From Dichetophora obliterata (lineage: Eukaryota; Arthropoda; Insecta; Diptera; Sciomyzidae), in NCBI GenBank assembly GCA_963920525.1, contig OY986435.1, positions 102,361,115 through 102,425,114 on the forward strand: 64,000 nucleotides of DNA, read 5' to 3'. Below are positions 9,190 to 20,650 of this stretch, in pieces. The position numbers were made by a program, and so were the translations under genes. The notes under the pieces were generated by a model, which ran no database searches, was not told the DNA's origin, and saw only the letters and a program-made list of their open reading frames with translations. Within the stretch, counting starts at the first letter, position 1; every line of letters begins with the position of its first letter.

Positions 9190-10084
9190 TTCTTTCTTTA
9201 GAACTTATACATTAATTTTTCGAAAGATTTTTTAAATATCCCAGTAAAAAAATATGCGATCGCTCCCATGAGGAGCAAAGATGGGCATATTAGTGCATTA
9301 AAAAATATCATTAGCACTATGAGCACAGATAATATAATAGAAAGATGTGCCACCGCCATACAAGCAAGTGGCACAATAAAATTTGAATGTGAATTTATCA
9401 TAAATCCACAAAAAGCTTTATGAGAGTCAGCGAGCGAACGATTTAAAGCTTTTGAGAGCGAGAGAATAAGTAAGCGACAATGTGAGCAAATGTGAGCATA
9501 ATATTGAAAAGCAATAGAAATGATATGTAAAGATTTGATGCACGAAACATCTGAATAAACGATATAGCTGCCAACAAAATGTAGCAGAATTTCATTAGGT
9601 TTTACTTAAAAAATGTAGGCAATTTTTTTACTAAACTACCCTACGATCATTATATAATTTAAAGTTATTATATTTTTTTGTATTATCTCTTATCTTTTTG
9701 TTATGTTATTTCAAGAATATAATATCATAAAGATGACATAATCTAGGTATATTTTGTGTGTTGACTTGGTTTTTTTTTGCTGTTATGCTATATGATATTT
9801 TTAGTATTATATTATTGTAAGGGCGATTCCATCAGTTGAAGCCTAGCCGCGAATAATGTTGTAAACAATATTTTTTAAGTTGTTTCTTTGCGGAAAAGTT
9901 TTTATTTAGCTACTTTTATATATTTTTATTATGTTATTGCAAATACATGCTTTACTATATGAAAAGTACTTAGAAATGCAATTTTTAATTGTTCTTATTT
10001 ATACAACAAAAACATTTTTTTATTCATATTTTTGAGTAAAAATTCAATATTTTCGACCGTTTTTGAAAAAAAAATTCAAGAATA
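9190..10084. other. Unassigned AT-rich spacer
   Basis: No supported gene. A 67-codon minus frame at 9,198-9,401 is hydrophobic, but its end (ACTGGGATATTT) recurs at 13,516 in unrelated context, so it is probably a dispersed repeat. The rest is poly-A/T-rich. Confidence 0.5.
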
Positions 10085-10500
10085 TATTCACTGACCTATC
10101 GCTACAGTTGAAACTATTTTTGTAAAGTGCTTTTATTAAAACTTTGATCAAAAAATATTTGAATTAAATATATTTAAAAATAGCGGATATATTTGCATCG
10201 AAAGACAAACTTTTGATTTTCATGTCGTTTTTTCTCATTCTTAGGGAAAGATGTTTAATGAAAAAGTCGTTGTACCAAAAATCCGTGAAATTCTAAAAAT
10301 ATGTGAATGTTTTTGGTATTAAAACTACTGAAATTTTTTCAATTTAATTTGCGAAAAATTTTTTTCAAGAAAGATTTTCAATATCAAAATTTACGTAAGT
10401 GGAAATGGGTGGAATGAGCGTGATCAAAACTAAGTATGTTACAATCTAATCTAGGATGCACACATATGTGTACTCAAATCGAGCGAAGTCCGTTAAGCCA
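10085..10500. repeat. Dispersed repeat family, copy 1
   Basis: Shares several blocks in the same order with 25,400-26,360, e.g. TTTTTTCTCATTCTTAGG, AAAATTTACGT(A/T)AGT, ATATGTGTACT(C/A)AAAT and GAGCGAAGTCCG. The 10,085-10,200 part (ACTGACC..TACAGTT) matches 26,270-26,370. No ends were identified. It may be part of a Helentron-like element. Confidence 0.5.
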
Positions 10501-10568
10501 TTTAGATTTGTACAAATGTCAATATGATCCTATAACTTCAAAAGTATTTTTTCATATTAAAAAACTTA

Positions 10569-10818
10569 TCGCTACCTTAATATAGAAAGGCCCTCAACTT
10601 TTTCAAAAGCGATTTTTTTGAGATTTTTGCAAAAAAATTGTTACAGAAAAGAAATTGCTACAAAGAAATTGCTACAGCATTAAACTGGCCAGAGTCTTAA
10701 ATAAAAAAACCCACTTAAAAAAATTTACAGTTGCAAAATTTTCATTTTTATCAAGTTTTTTCCTTCTCCCGTAAAGTAAAAAAAAATGAGTTAGGGCCTT
10801 TCTATATTAAGGTAGCTT
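10569..10818. mobile_element. MITE with CGCTACCTTAATATAG termini, copy 1
   Basis: The TIR TCGCTACCTTAATATAGAAA continues to GGCCCT(C/A)AACT; its inverse ends at 10,818. It is flanked by TA on both sides and has a second copy at 31,870-32,128 with the same interior (TTGCTACAGCATT, TAAAGTAA). TA target and size suggest a Tc1/mariner-type MITE. Confidence 0.75.
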
Positions 10819-10959
10819 TACACATGTTTGCAAATATGACGTTTATGTCTTTCATTTAAGCTATCATTTGTATCGATCTAACGATTTTTGTATAAATTTT
10901 CTAAATACTACATTTGTGAAAGAGTTTAAAAAATATGGTTAATACTAAAAATTACCTCC

Positions 10960-11345
10960 TATACAGGCCAATGCGATGTCAAATAGCTTTATCATTATAT
11001 TTTTCAAAGCCTCAGAATTCGGTCTTTGACCACAATTAATAGGTAGCGTTTCCCTGATAACATGTGATGGGCGTTGGGCAAGGGGACGTGGCACCTCCTA
11101 CACCACCCAAATTTGCGATATCGAATTGCTTTGAAGTTATAGTCCACATAGCCTCGGAATTCGGTATTCCACTGCAATTTACACGTTTCACTGATAACAT
11201 TTTATGGGCGTTACCCCTCCCACACAACTGAAATTTTTGATATTGAATAGCTTTGGAGTTATAGGTGGCCGCACAGCCTCGGAATTCGGTACTCGACCAC
11301 AATTTACTCGTGCCGTTTCACTGATAGCATGTTACGGGCGTTTGG
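10960..11345. repeat. Three tandem units of about 125 bp
   Basis: Each unit has the order GATAT(C/T)GAAT(T/A)GCTTTG, CCTCGGAATTCGGTA, CACTGATA(A/G)CATG and (T/C)GGGCGTT. GC content is clearly higher than the flanks. Frames on both strands here are by-products of the repeat. Confidence 0.7.
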
Positions 11346-12119
11346 CATCGGGGGCGCGGCAGAAACACTCAGTGTTTCAGCTAGTTATTTATACCAGCGC
11401 GAAGATTTCGTTGTTTTGTTTTTATTTATTTTTGACGTATCTTAGTTTACGTTATTTCTGTTATTTAACTCGTTTCAAAGAGTTTACAGTGTTGCAAATC
11501 CTATTATAACGTAAAATTGCGGTTTAAGGATTTTTAAATTTAGCTAAAAACGCTAAGAACATTGTTTGTAAACAAAATCTTTAGTTAAATATATTATAAT
11601 TGGCTTTTTTAAGTCTGAAGAATTTGTTTAGTACGAACTCACCACGACGACTTTGATGCAAGTAATTTTGAGAATTTTTACTATAGCCGAAATACGGTAA
11701 TATCCGTCCTACTACAATCATACTTTTTACCTTAATATTTTCGTTGAAATATTTTTTTTAACAACAAAGTAAAAATAAAACTAAATTATATATCAAAGTC
11801 ATATTTTTGCGCACTTTAATATGGGGGAAATGTTAAATAAACGGCATATTTTAAACTCTTTCACAAATGTAGTATTCAGAAAATGTTTACAAAAATCGTA
11901 CAAATAATCGTATAAATAATAGCTTAAATAAAAGGTATAAATGTCTTATTTGTAAATATTTATAAAACTTGTAAAATAAATTAATACTTTTGGAGTTAAA
12001 GGATCATAACTGCGGAAATATTTTTCAAAACTCAAAAAAGTCGAAAAATTCTTCTAAAAAAAATTCGAGCCAACCTGGAAGAGTCTTAATGATTTTTATT
12101 ATCTAGAAAAAATACTCAA

Positions 12120-12700
12120 TCGAACTAGCAATTTTTTCAAATTGTTTACCACTGTTATTAATTTGTTATTCACTTTTAAATAAAAAATACAATGAATAAA
12201 AAATTTTGTTATTCACTACTTTTTTATGAATAAAATGTTCGCTATTAATTTTTTTATTAATTTTTTATTCGTTATTAATTTTTTTATTTATTATAAATTT
12301 TTTATTCATTATAAATTTCGTATTAATTTCTAATTTTTCATTCACTTTTGAATAATAAATAAAATGAAAAAAATCTTGTTATTCACTTTTGAATAATGAA
12401 CCAATTTAATAAAAAATAAAAAATTAATAATGACTTTAAAATTCATAATGAATAGGCAATGAATCAAAAATAATAATGTACAAAAAATTAATTATTGAAA
12501 AATTTGAAATTCTTTTTGAATTGCATTCTTTGTAAATAGCATTCATATGAATAAAAAATAGTTAATTATTCAGAATAAAGAAAACAAATTAATTGAAATT
12601 AATTACTAATCAATTTTTTAAAAGTCAATGTGAATTAAAAATTTTATTTATAAACAATTTTGAATTCATTGGATGGATTTGTATGTCGTTATTCAGTTTT
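12120..12700. repeat. Degenerate low-complexity block of ATTCA/TTATTAATTT words
   Basis: Short words TTATTCACTTTT, AATGAATAAAAAA and ATTATTAATTTTTT recur in both orientations with irregular spacing. No longer unit or coding potential was seen. Confidence 0.6.
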
Positions 12701-14126
12701 CCTTAAAATTCTGAATAAATATGCAGATTTTACTACTCTGGCTGAGTCAATCAAAAATAGTCAATATTAATAGCAAGCAGTGAATAAAAAAATCTACTTC
12801 GCACAAAATAAGGAAATCATCATGAAAATAACGCAAGCAAACAAAAACATTTGTTGCTGTCAAGCAGAGATCACAACTGCTTTGTTCCAACAACAGCAAC
12901 GGACAAAAACAATTACAACATTAAATTTCACGACTCTCGCTAGCTATGAGAAACCATGCAGTGGTGATCTGTGATGTGAAGCATTGTGGAGTGAAAGAGC
13001 GTTGCAGAGAGAATGTGCATGCAAGGATTGGAAACTTTTCTCTCAAGAAAGCTTTTTCATCGCGCTCACAAAAGCTTACGAATTGATCTGAAAAATATTT
13101 GTTATTTTTTAATGTTCTACGTGGCACATCTTTATACTATATAATCTTTGCTATGAGCTTAGTGGTAATGTAAATCGAATTCGCATTACCATTAATATGT
13201 AATGGTAATGAAAACCATTACCATTAATATGTAATGTGCGCTTGTTTTATAAGATCAATACGAGAGCAATTAATGAAAGAAAGCAAAATGAGGCATGTGC
13301 TTTTTAGGAAACTCTATCATTATTTTCTGAAAAAAAAAATATTTTAAATGTACCATTTGGATCAATTACTGATCGCTTCTTTTCAGCTCCTCTGGGATGT
13401 GAAATGGAGCGCTACCCTTCCTTGGACATGCAACATTAAAAGAGAACACAAAATACACCGAGCTTGGATCAATAAGGAGCACTCCCAGATCGCTCATAGG
13501 GTGATCCACTTTTTCACTGGGATATTTGAAATTTAATATTTTTTATTTATTTTGTTTTCAAAATAAAGCACAGATTTTTTTATATAAATTTAACTTTATC
13601 TTAATTTATATCAATTTGATACACCGCACCTAATCTCACTGCAAAAGAACTGTGCTTAACGGAAGGTTCAATAGCTTGATATTTTATGGAAAGTTTTTGC
13701 TCTCTGAGAAGCATAGAGAGGAAGGCTAATTATTATATAATCAGGAAGTATTTTGATTTAATAATATAATGTTATTTTAAAAAAATGCCCATTCAAGTGC
13801 TATTACCCACATTCTTGTTACTTATCTTGTTCCTAAAAAGAACCAGTCATTAATAACGTAATGAATGTGGGCCACAATTGGTTTTTGATTACAATTGCCA
13901 TTACACCCTATTAAAATGGAGGAATCTTTTCTCTGCGTGTACAAAAAAACAATATTGTGTTCAAGTGTTTTTTTTTCTTAAAATTTGAAGCAATCGATGA
14001 CAACACTAACAACTAATTCCTGGTGGTTGTTTGCCGTTTTGGTCAGTGATGTGATGATATTCAGTTCTCAAAAAATCGTCTGTAAAAAACCCACTTATAC
14101 CATTCCAATTTATACCACAAAAAAAA
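12701..14126. other. Unassigned spacer with a local duplicated CATTACCATTAATATGTAAT motif
   Basis: At 13,173-13,243 the 20-mer CATTACCATTAATATGTAAT occurs twice, with its inverted parts nearby (GGTAATG). Related ATTACCATTAAAATTTT words are at 28,905-29,010. Otherwise no gene or element edge was supported. Confidence 0.45.
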
Positions 14127-14655
14127 ACTTAAAGCGGATTCACTGACCACCTTCAGCTAGTTTTTTACGACCGCTATCTTGCTCTTTCTGTGAGACTTAA
14201 GCCGAATTCACTGACCACCTTCAGCAAGTTTTGCAAGTTTTTTTAATGAAATTTTGAAAATTTTTGTTCTCTATCTCTCTCCACACTCAATGAGAGAGTA
14301 ACAAAAATTTCAATTTTCTTGCTGAATCTTTCTGAGTAGTGTTGCCAGAATGAAGTTTCTTGAGTTGAAATTGGCATATTTTATTATTGAAGCTTCAAAA
14401 TAAAGAAGCATTGAATCTGGCAATATTGAATATGACAAAGAAAAACAGAAAACTAGCTGAAAGTTTTACATGTCAGTGAATCGACCTGTGGCACATTCCC
14501 ACAGAGAGAGCAAGAAAGCTGTCACAAAAAACTTGCTAAAGGTGGTCAGTGAATGCGCCTTTACTGACATGAAATACTTTCAGTAAGTTTTCTGTTGTTC
14601 TTTGTCATATTCAATATTGTCAGATGCAATGCTTCTTTATTTTGAAGCTAAAAAA
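14127..14655. repeat. Cluster of nested foldbacks with TTCACTGACCACCTT edges
   Basis: TTCACTGACCACCTTCAGC occurs at 14,139 and 14,208 and inverted near 14,537-14,556. Inside, 14,390-14,485 and 14,560-14,655 are inverted copies (AGCTTCAAAATAAAGAAGCA, TGTCAGT(G/A)AA). It looks like at least two related hairpin MITEs inserted in or next to one another. Confidence 0.65.
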
Positions 14656-14770
14656 ATAAAATATTCCTATATTTATATAATATTTATAAATATTCCTACA
14701 TTATATATAAATATTTACATATATTTATATTCCTATATTAATATATATATTCTATAATAAAATAAATAGA
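14656..14770. repeat. TA-rich simple sequence
   Basis: Runs of TATATTTATATAATATTTAT and ATATATAAATATTTACATAT; no unit longer than a few bases. Confidence 0.7.
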
Positions 14771-16586
14771 CAATCTTATAGTTTTTAGTGCTATTTTTCA
14801 TATAAACAAAGAATTTGTATTTTCTCCTTTTAGAAGCTGAGAAATTGATAGCATCGTTTTGGAGTCCGAAAATAAAGACCAAGCTGCGAAAAGCTAGAAG
14901 AACAAAAACATTCAGAGGTTTTCGGAAAAAACAATTATGTGTAGGAAATTATACAACATAATTTACACAAATTAAAAAAATTTAATTTCCCTACGTCATT
15001 TCAGAAATACCTTAAAAAGATTATTATTTCCAACAGAAAAAATAAAATTCCGTAATGAATTTTTAAAAGACTGAAAAAATAAGAGTCCAAAACTGATGTT
15101 TATTTTTGACTAAAAAATAACAGTTAAATTAGCCGGAAAAAATAAAAGTCCGAATTAATTATTATGTTTTGCCCTACAATAAAAATCACTTTTTTAGAGT
15201 GTAATTTTATATTTTTGTTGAAAAATAAATATTAAAATTGGACTTTTTTTAGAAAAAGTGGCAAAATAACTATTTCAAATTAACTTTTTCGATATCCCTC
15301 ATAACAGTTACGTCCCTGATAAAAAGATCCGAAGAAGCGCTTCAAGTCCTTCTAAAAAACAAATATAATGCCAAATTATATATATAAAAAAACTATATAT
15401 ATGAGAAAAATTTCTTTTTTCGTCTTGGGTATAAAAAAACTCCCATAAAAAAGATGGGATTTTATCAAATCACATCACTGCTTTGAACATGTGAATAAAC
15501 AAGTCAAACGGCAGAAATGTGTTTTAGTTGCTCTTTTGCGTTCGTATTCGTTGGTTGGGGCGTACGCTTTCTAAGCTATTTCATGGATTTTCATTTGTTT
15601 TTTTGTTTTTTAAGTGTGAATAGGAATAAAACCTAAACACGTGAAACAGTGACTAACTCTTGCAAGAAATCATAAGAATGAGAAACTAGCGTTTATTTAT
15701 ACTCAGTTTTACCTGAAAAATACTTAGCAAATACATAAGAAATAATAAAACAAAGTGCTTTTATTAACGCTTGGGTTTGCAAGCACTTGAGATTTGTTGC
15801 TATCTTCTTCTTGAGCCGATAAAAATCTTCATCGTCATCAGCCGTGATTAAAATAATCTTGGTCTTTCGAATCATATTAAAATTAACTTTATCCCATTTT
15901 TATTTTTGCACACAAACTTATAGAAAAAGTTTATAAACGAAAAATCAAAAGGATTACGGCACATACCGGTATATGCTTGTAAATATTCTGTTAACTTGAA
16001 ATACCTACTAGGATTAAAGTTGTTAATATGATATTAAGGACTACGCGTTCGTTAATGATATCACGCGCTAACGCCCCTCTGTGCGTCGATGACATAAAAA
16101 TCTTCGTTTTGCTAGCTGTGCTTTTCCATTTTTTTGGTTAGTAAATTAAGTTTAAGAACTTTTAGTTTTAAAGTGAACTTGTTGAACACCTTTTTAACAT
16201 TACTAAATGCTAAAATAAAAAAGGTTCATGCATGGTACATTTTTTGACCGTTGTAGTACAAAGGAATAAATTTTCGTATGTCATAATTTTTGTATGGAGA
16301 TATTGGTCCATAGAAAATAAAGCAACTACATAGTTGAGTTGAACAATGTTGAATAACGACCTAATGGACGATAAGACTGCCAAAATTTACTTAATATAAG
16401 ACTGATACTAATTTTGTATCTGAAAATCTAAGTAAGTCCCCGATAGACATAACAAACTATAAAATAACCGAAATTCTTGAAAATAATTTAATTTGAAATT
16501 GCGAAATAATTAAGAAAAAAGTGCTATTTCTTTGTCTCCGAAGAAGTATTTTTTAAAGCTTTGGATTACTGTAAGTTTTGCTGAAA
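14771..16586. other. Unassigned AT-rich spacer
   Basis: At 15,030-15,165 a loose motif GGAAAAAATAAAAGTCCG recurs about three times. A 60-codon minus frame at 15,693-15,875 has no recognisable features. Nothing else was supported. Confidence 0.5.
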
Positions 16587-16862
16587 GTGGTGGTCGTATC
16601 CTACTGATGATAAAATTCAAACCCCAGGCTCAGACAGAAAGTTTTTTCTATTGAGTTAATATTTCTGTTCGGCCACCACCTGTCTGAAGACAATGGCAAA
16701 CCTCAGAGAGTAAAAATTGCCATGTCAAGTTACTTTAGAACATAAGCCGTTTGGTTCTTGATCATTTGTGTTCAAATATTTAATAACATGCACAACACAA
16801 TTGATCAGTAGAAGCTTGGTCAAAGTCCTTTTTGGGTCTTAACTGGCCAATTTATTTATAAG
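16587..16862 (+). mobile_element. tRNA-derived SINE, copy 1 (degenerate head)
   Basis: The body AGACAATGGCAAACCTCAGA followed by GAGTAAAAA(T/C)TGCCAT, then the tail words TTTGTGTTCAAA and AACACAATTGATCA, match the copies at 30,745 and 31,386. Its tRNA-like head (GGTGGTCGTATCCTACTG) is the most diverged of the three. Confidence 0.65.
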
Positions 16863-17791
16863 TTTGGCTGACGATGCAAAATTTAATTTTATTTGATTAA
16901 TAATTCACTCCTGTCAACATTAGAACATAATTTCTAAGATTTTTGGCTTGCATTTCACTCATAAAATCTACTCTCAAATTTTGTTTTAATTTTGATTCAC
17001 TATTCTGCTCGTGTCACTAGTGTGTAAGATATTGGTCAAAAAGATTAAACTAATGCTAATGCCCCCATTTAAATTTGGGTTACTTTTTTCAAATTAATTT
17101 TCTCTCACTTTGTCAACTGCACACATAACTGAATACATAAATAAGCATGGCGCGGCATTAGCTAAACTATGAATTTAGATATGCCAGATTTAAGTCACAA
17201 AAGTGCTCTATATTAAAAGGTCAGTGATTGCTTTGAAATAAAAAAACTTTTTTCATTTTTTTATGATTCATACTTATCCGGAGCACTTCTGCGTGACTAT
17301 TCTTTGAAAATACTATACTTATTTATACTACTCTTTTTTATAAATTGTGAGTGATAATTCAATACAAATCTTAAAATAACATGTTTTGAAGCGGAAGCTT
17401 CGAATCATTTAATTTTATCGTCAAAAGTGCTGCGTACTACAAAGCATCGTTGAATCATTTATAGCACGCATTCGTACAAGAAAGTGATAAGAAAAACAAT
17501 ACAATAATTAAATACAAGCGTAAGTATGTTTTAAAGTGTGTGAGAACAATAAAAACAAAAAGATTATGTACAATAATGACCCTCTAAATTTACTCCCCAA
17601 AAAAAAACTCAAAAGAAAAAATAGCTTTAAATTTAATTTATGTGATTTCAATTTGTGCTTTTGATATTAAAATTAAAATTAATTGAAATAAATTTGAAAA
17701 ATTTACATCAAGACAAAAATTCAGTGCCTCAGACGCTCTTCTTATTGGAAAAAATTAGTACAGGTGTTGTCTTACTTGAAATTTTGCGATG
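16863..17791. other. Unassigned AT-rich spacer
   Basis: No coding frame, inverted repeat or tandem repeat could be supported. Confidence 0.5.
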
Positions 17792-17897
17792 TTAACCCAT
17801 TCAGGACCAATGTCACGTAGACGTCACGATAGTATAGTTCATATTAAACGGTCATTACAAAAAATTTGTCTTCAAATTTAATTTAAAATAACACATA

Positions 17898-18026
17898 AGG
17901 TCTGTTCGCGTACTCGATTCAAGTAGCTTGAAAGCTTTATTTTGAAGCTCGAAAGCGAGGAATTACATGCAAAATGACACTCTCTAATCTATTACAATTA
18001 ATTGAAGTTAGTAAGCGAACAGACCT
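17898..18026. mobile_element. 129-bp MITE with AGGTCTGTTCGC termini
   Basis: AGGTCTGTTCGCGTACT at the left is inverted as AGTAAGCGAACAGACCT at the right, with ATA on both sides. It lies inside the piggyBac left end. A possible relative with GGGTCTGTTCGG ends is at 35,183-35,399. Confidence 0.75.
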
Positions 18027-18051
18027 ATAATCTCATCTGAAGTGTTGTGAT

Positions 18052-19181
18052 CAGGGTTGCCAACTCGGGGGGAATTCTCCCATTTGGGTGGAATTTTGAC
18101 TCGATGGGGGAGTGGGGGAATGAGTTAATTTTTGGGGGAATTTATTTAATTTTAATTTTGTTTCTAAATTTATTTAAAAATCATAGCAAATTTAAAAATT
18201 TTCCATATTAATAAGTTTTTTATTGCTGAACATTCTTGGATTAAAAACCTCAGTTGGCAACATGCATTTCTTCAGCTTTCCATTTTTGGTATTTGCTTTG
18301 ACTGATTTAATGACATTATTTACGATCACAAGAAGTGATTACAAGAAGTTAACCTGTTTTTTAATTCCCACGCGTACTGCGTAAGGGCTATATTAACATT
18401 GTCACTCCGTTTTTAACGCTAAAAAAAGGCGTGGTAGGTATAAAAAGTATATATATTGTTGATCAACATCACCTCCTGAGTTGGTTTAACCATGTCCGCC
18501 TGTCTGTCGACACGATTACAGCCGCAATTTTGAATAAAATTCAAAACATATGCTTATATTAAAAAAATATCAAGTTCGAGAATGAGCAAAATAGGAAGAA
18601 AACCACGCCTACCTCTCATACAAAGTGATTTTAGCAAAACGGATTTTAGCAAAAATGATCTCTTTAAATGCTTGAGTGACTTGAAATGTTGCACACATGC
18701 TTTGGCTTGCAATATTCATTACATATTAAAAATTTGTCAAAATCTGATAAAAATCACGCCTAACTCCCATACAAAGTGACTGTACCAAAACGGGAAAAAT
18801 CTCTTTAAATTCCAAAAAAATTAACTTAGTGACTTCAATTTTGCACATATATAGATTTTTTAAAAAAGTCAATAATACAAAAATGCTTGAAATGCTTAAA
18901 GAAAAAGTAAAACATTTTAAAACACGTTTATGCTTAAATTTTAAAAGGCTTTTTTTCTACTCGTTTCCTATAACCTAATTTATATTATGTTTTTATGTTA
19001 TTTTTTAAAAATGTTTTGTGGATGTTTGCATTTGGGCTAAAACACTTACTTATTAAAATATTTACTGAAGACTGTTTTGAATGACATATATTTTTTGGGG
19101 GGTGGGGGAGGATCGGTTGCAAAATGGGGGAAATTGCTCACCAGAATTGGGGAATTTGATTGAAACCAGTTGGCAGCCCTG
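18052..19181. mobile_element. hAT-type element with CAGGGTTGCCAACT ends and perfect 8-bp target duplication
   Basis: The left end CAGGGTTGCCAACT and the right complement CAGGGCTGCCAACT are flanked by the identical octamer GTTGTGAT (18,044-18,051; 19,182-19,189). Repeated TGGGGGAATTT words fill both subterminal regions in the same orientation. A Helentron-like fragment sits inside. There is no transposase. Confidence 0.85.
18355..18900 (-). mobile_element. Helentron/DINE-like element fragment, 3-prime part
   Basis: Read on the minus strand it matches 29,020-29,590: GGTAGGCGTGGTTTT, TTGCTCATTCTCGAACTTGA, GTGTCGACAGACAG, GAGTGACAATGTTAATATA and a terminal ACGCGT hairpin region. Structure and words resemble non-autonomous Helentrons of flies; this is inference, as no Rep/helicase is present. 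Confidence 0.5.
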
Positions 19182-19536
19182 GTTGTGATCGAGATTGCAT
19201 CAGTTGCAGTTGAGCTTTCCTTTTGAATAGACTAGCCGGTGTTAGCTTTATTTTGTGTGTAAAATGAAAATATGAAAAAGGTCGAGAAGCACAAAGGTAA
19301 CAAAGTATATTAATATTTTGTATTTGTGTATATAATTACAAAAAAAGTTAATGCAGTATTACTTAGAAATATGTGTAGATAAATTGTGCAAAAGAAAAAG
19401 GGACAATTTATTGTATTATATTCGTGTTTAATCGTGTCTTTTATTGCCGTGACGTATACGTCACGTTGGTCCTAATACAGAGAAAGTACATATATAGATT
19501 TTATATGTTATCAGATACTTCAAAAATACAGACGAA

Positions 19537-19878
19537 ATGCTCGATTTTCTAGAGAGCTTACAAAGTGATGATGATGATATTGACAAAGTGTACGTAGAGC
19601 CACCTAATGAAGGTATGCTATCCGATGAAGATTCAGGGGAGGAAAACTGCGGAGGAACCATCGAAAATTTTAGCAAGAAGCAATTGCAAGCGCCTTTGCC
19701 CGAAAGCATGCGACGAAATAGGTTCGAAGTCATCTTTCGTTATATGCACTTTAAAGGTAACAGCTTGGAAAATCGAGAGGACAAAATCTGTAAAATTCGT
19801 CCAATTACTGATGCGGTAAAAAAAGATGCCTCACAAATTTTCATCCTGAGCAGGAGTTATCGTACAATGAGTCGATGA
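19537..19878 (+). pseudogene. piggyBac transposase, N-terminal part
   Basis: The 113-codon frame has the acidic leader typical of the family (SDDDDID, DEDSGEE), then MRRNRFEVIFRYMHFKGNS and a KICKIRPITDAVKK block. This matches the start of the DDE_Tnp_1_7 domain, which executes TTAA-specific transposition. Similarity breaks off after residue 95, where an internal deletion removes most of the catalytic core including the conserved aspartates. The frame ends early at 19,876-19,878. The C-terminal remnants follow at 19,914-20,285. A non-functional relic. Confidence 0.8.
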
Positions 19879-19913
19879 GTTCTGGAAAAGCGCGAAATTA
19901 CAGATCAGAATGT

Positions 19914-20285
19914 AAATGCTTACAGAATTGTTGCAAGGGGCAAAAAATGGTGGTGGTCTATATTTACCTGGCTAATTGACGCTTCAATTCAAAATGCTCG
20001 GCTTTTGCATAGGAAAAGCGGTTCAGGTATGATTCAAATCGAATTTTTGTCGAGCTATTTTCAGTCTTTATTGTGGCGTCCTTAGCATCAGAAAGCCGCC
20101 AAGACCGAAAAATTAAGCTGAATGCACTTACCAACAATACTGTGGCATCGATCACTTTGTTGAAGTAGTTCCAGGTAACAAACGTCGACGATGCCAAGGT
20201 CATAAATGCACAACAGTGTGCATAACGATGTGTGGAAAGTGCAATGTGGGCTGTGTGGGCTGTGTGGGCTGTGTGTTAAATGTTT
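19914..20285 (+). pseudogene. piggyBac transposase, C-terminal and cysteine-rich part
   Basis: The frame at 19,914-20,080 reads NAYRIVARGKKWWWSIFTW, then LIDASIQNARLLHRKSGSG, the conserved Trp-rich segment near the end of piggyBac transposases. After a frame break, 20,140-20,285 gives GNKRRRCQGHKC, CGKCNVG and then repeated GC-V units, the cross-brace zinc-binding tail that recognises subterminal repeats. The nonamer GGCTGTGTG is present three times in tandem at about 20,248-20,275. This expansion shifts the expected CFKHYH end into another frame. Confidence 0.7.
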
Positions 20286-20650
20286 CAAGCACTACCATTT
20301 TATAAATGTTATTTAGTTTTTTTTTTACATTTCCTAATTTTACTTTATAATATGTAAGTTTGTTTTAAAATGTGAAAATAAGTTACCTGAAGTTCCTTTA
20401 TTAAATTAATTAAGACCTATATAAAACGCAGAAACCGAAAGTACAAATAAAAATTTTACTCGAAAACAAAATATACTTTTCTCATATGTGAAATACATAG
20501 AATAGGTAATGGGACTAACATGACGTATACGTCACAGGCGCAATACACGCCAATTGTGAATTTTTTAAAATTTTTTATTCTAAAGCTAATATATGTGACA
20601 AATTTTAACACTCTATGTCAATTTTAAGGGCCTTGTCCTTAATGGGTTAA

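Larger units (their letters stand above)
10524..12010. mobile_element. Inverted-repeat element with an internal triple tandem repeat
   Basis: The arms at 10,524-10,566 plus 10,822-10,936 and at 11,845-12,010 are inverted copies (ATGATCCT(A/T)TAACT, ACTACATTTGTGAAAGAGTT). The left arm is split by a MITE at 10,569-10,818. The loop holds three diverged tandem units (10,960-11,345) and AT-rich DNA. No transposase found. Confidence 0.65.
17796..20646 (+). mobile_element. piggyBac element, internally deleted and invaded
   Basis: TTAA at 17,792-17,795 and at 20,647-20,650 flanks the inverted ends CCCATTCAGGACCAATG and, complemented, CCCATTAAGGACAAGG; TTAA is the obligate piggyBac target. Three copies of a (T)GACGTATACGTCAC-type palindrome lie near the left end (17,818, diverged), at 19,448 and at 20,521, likely subterminal repeats. 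It carries transposase remnants, plus insertions at 17,898-18,026 and 18,052-19,181. Confidence 0.85.

Noticed and set aside
9198..9401. 67-codon hydrophobic minus frame, membrane-protein-like
   Set aside because: No splice context or homology I recognise; part of the sequence recurs elsewhere; AT-rich DNA often gives hydrophobic frames.
11036..11509. Overlapping frames of 88 and 101 codons
   Set aside because: They run through the triple tandem repeat and lack domain features.
18582..18779. 65-codon frame
   Set aside because: Entirely inside the Helentron-like fragment, which is non-coding in its sister copy.
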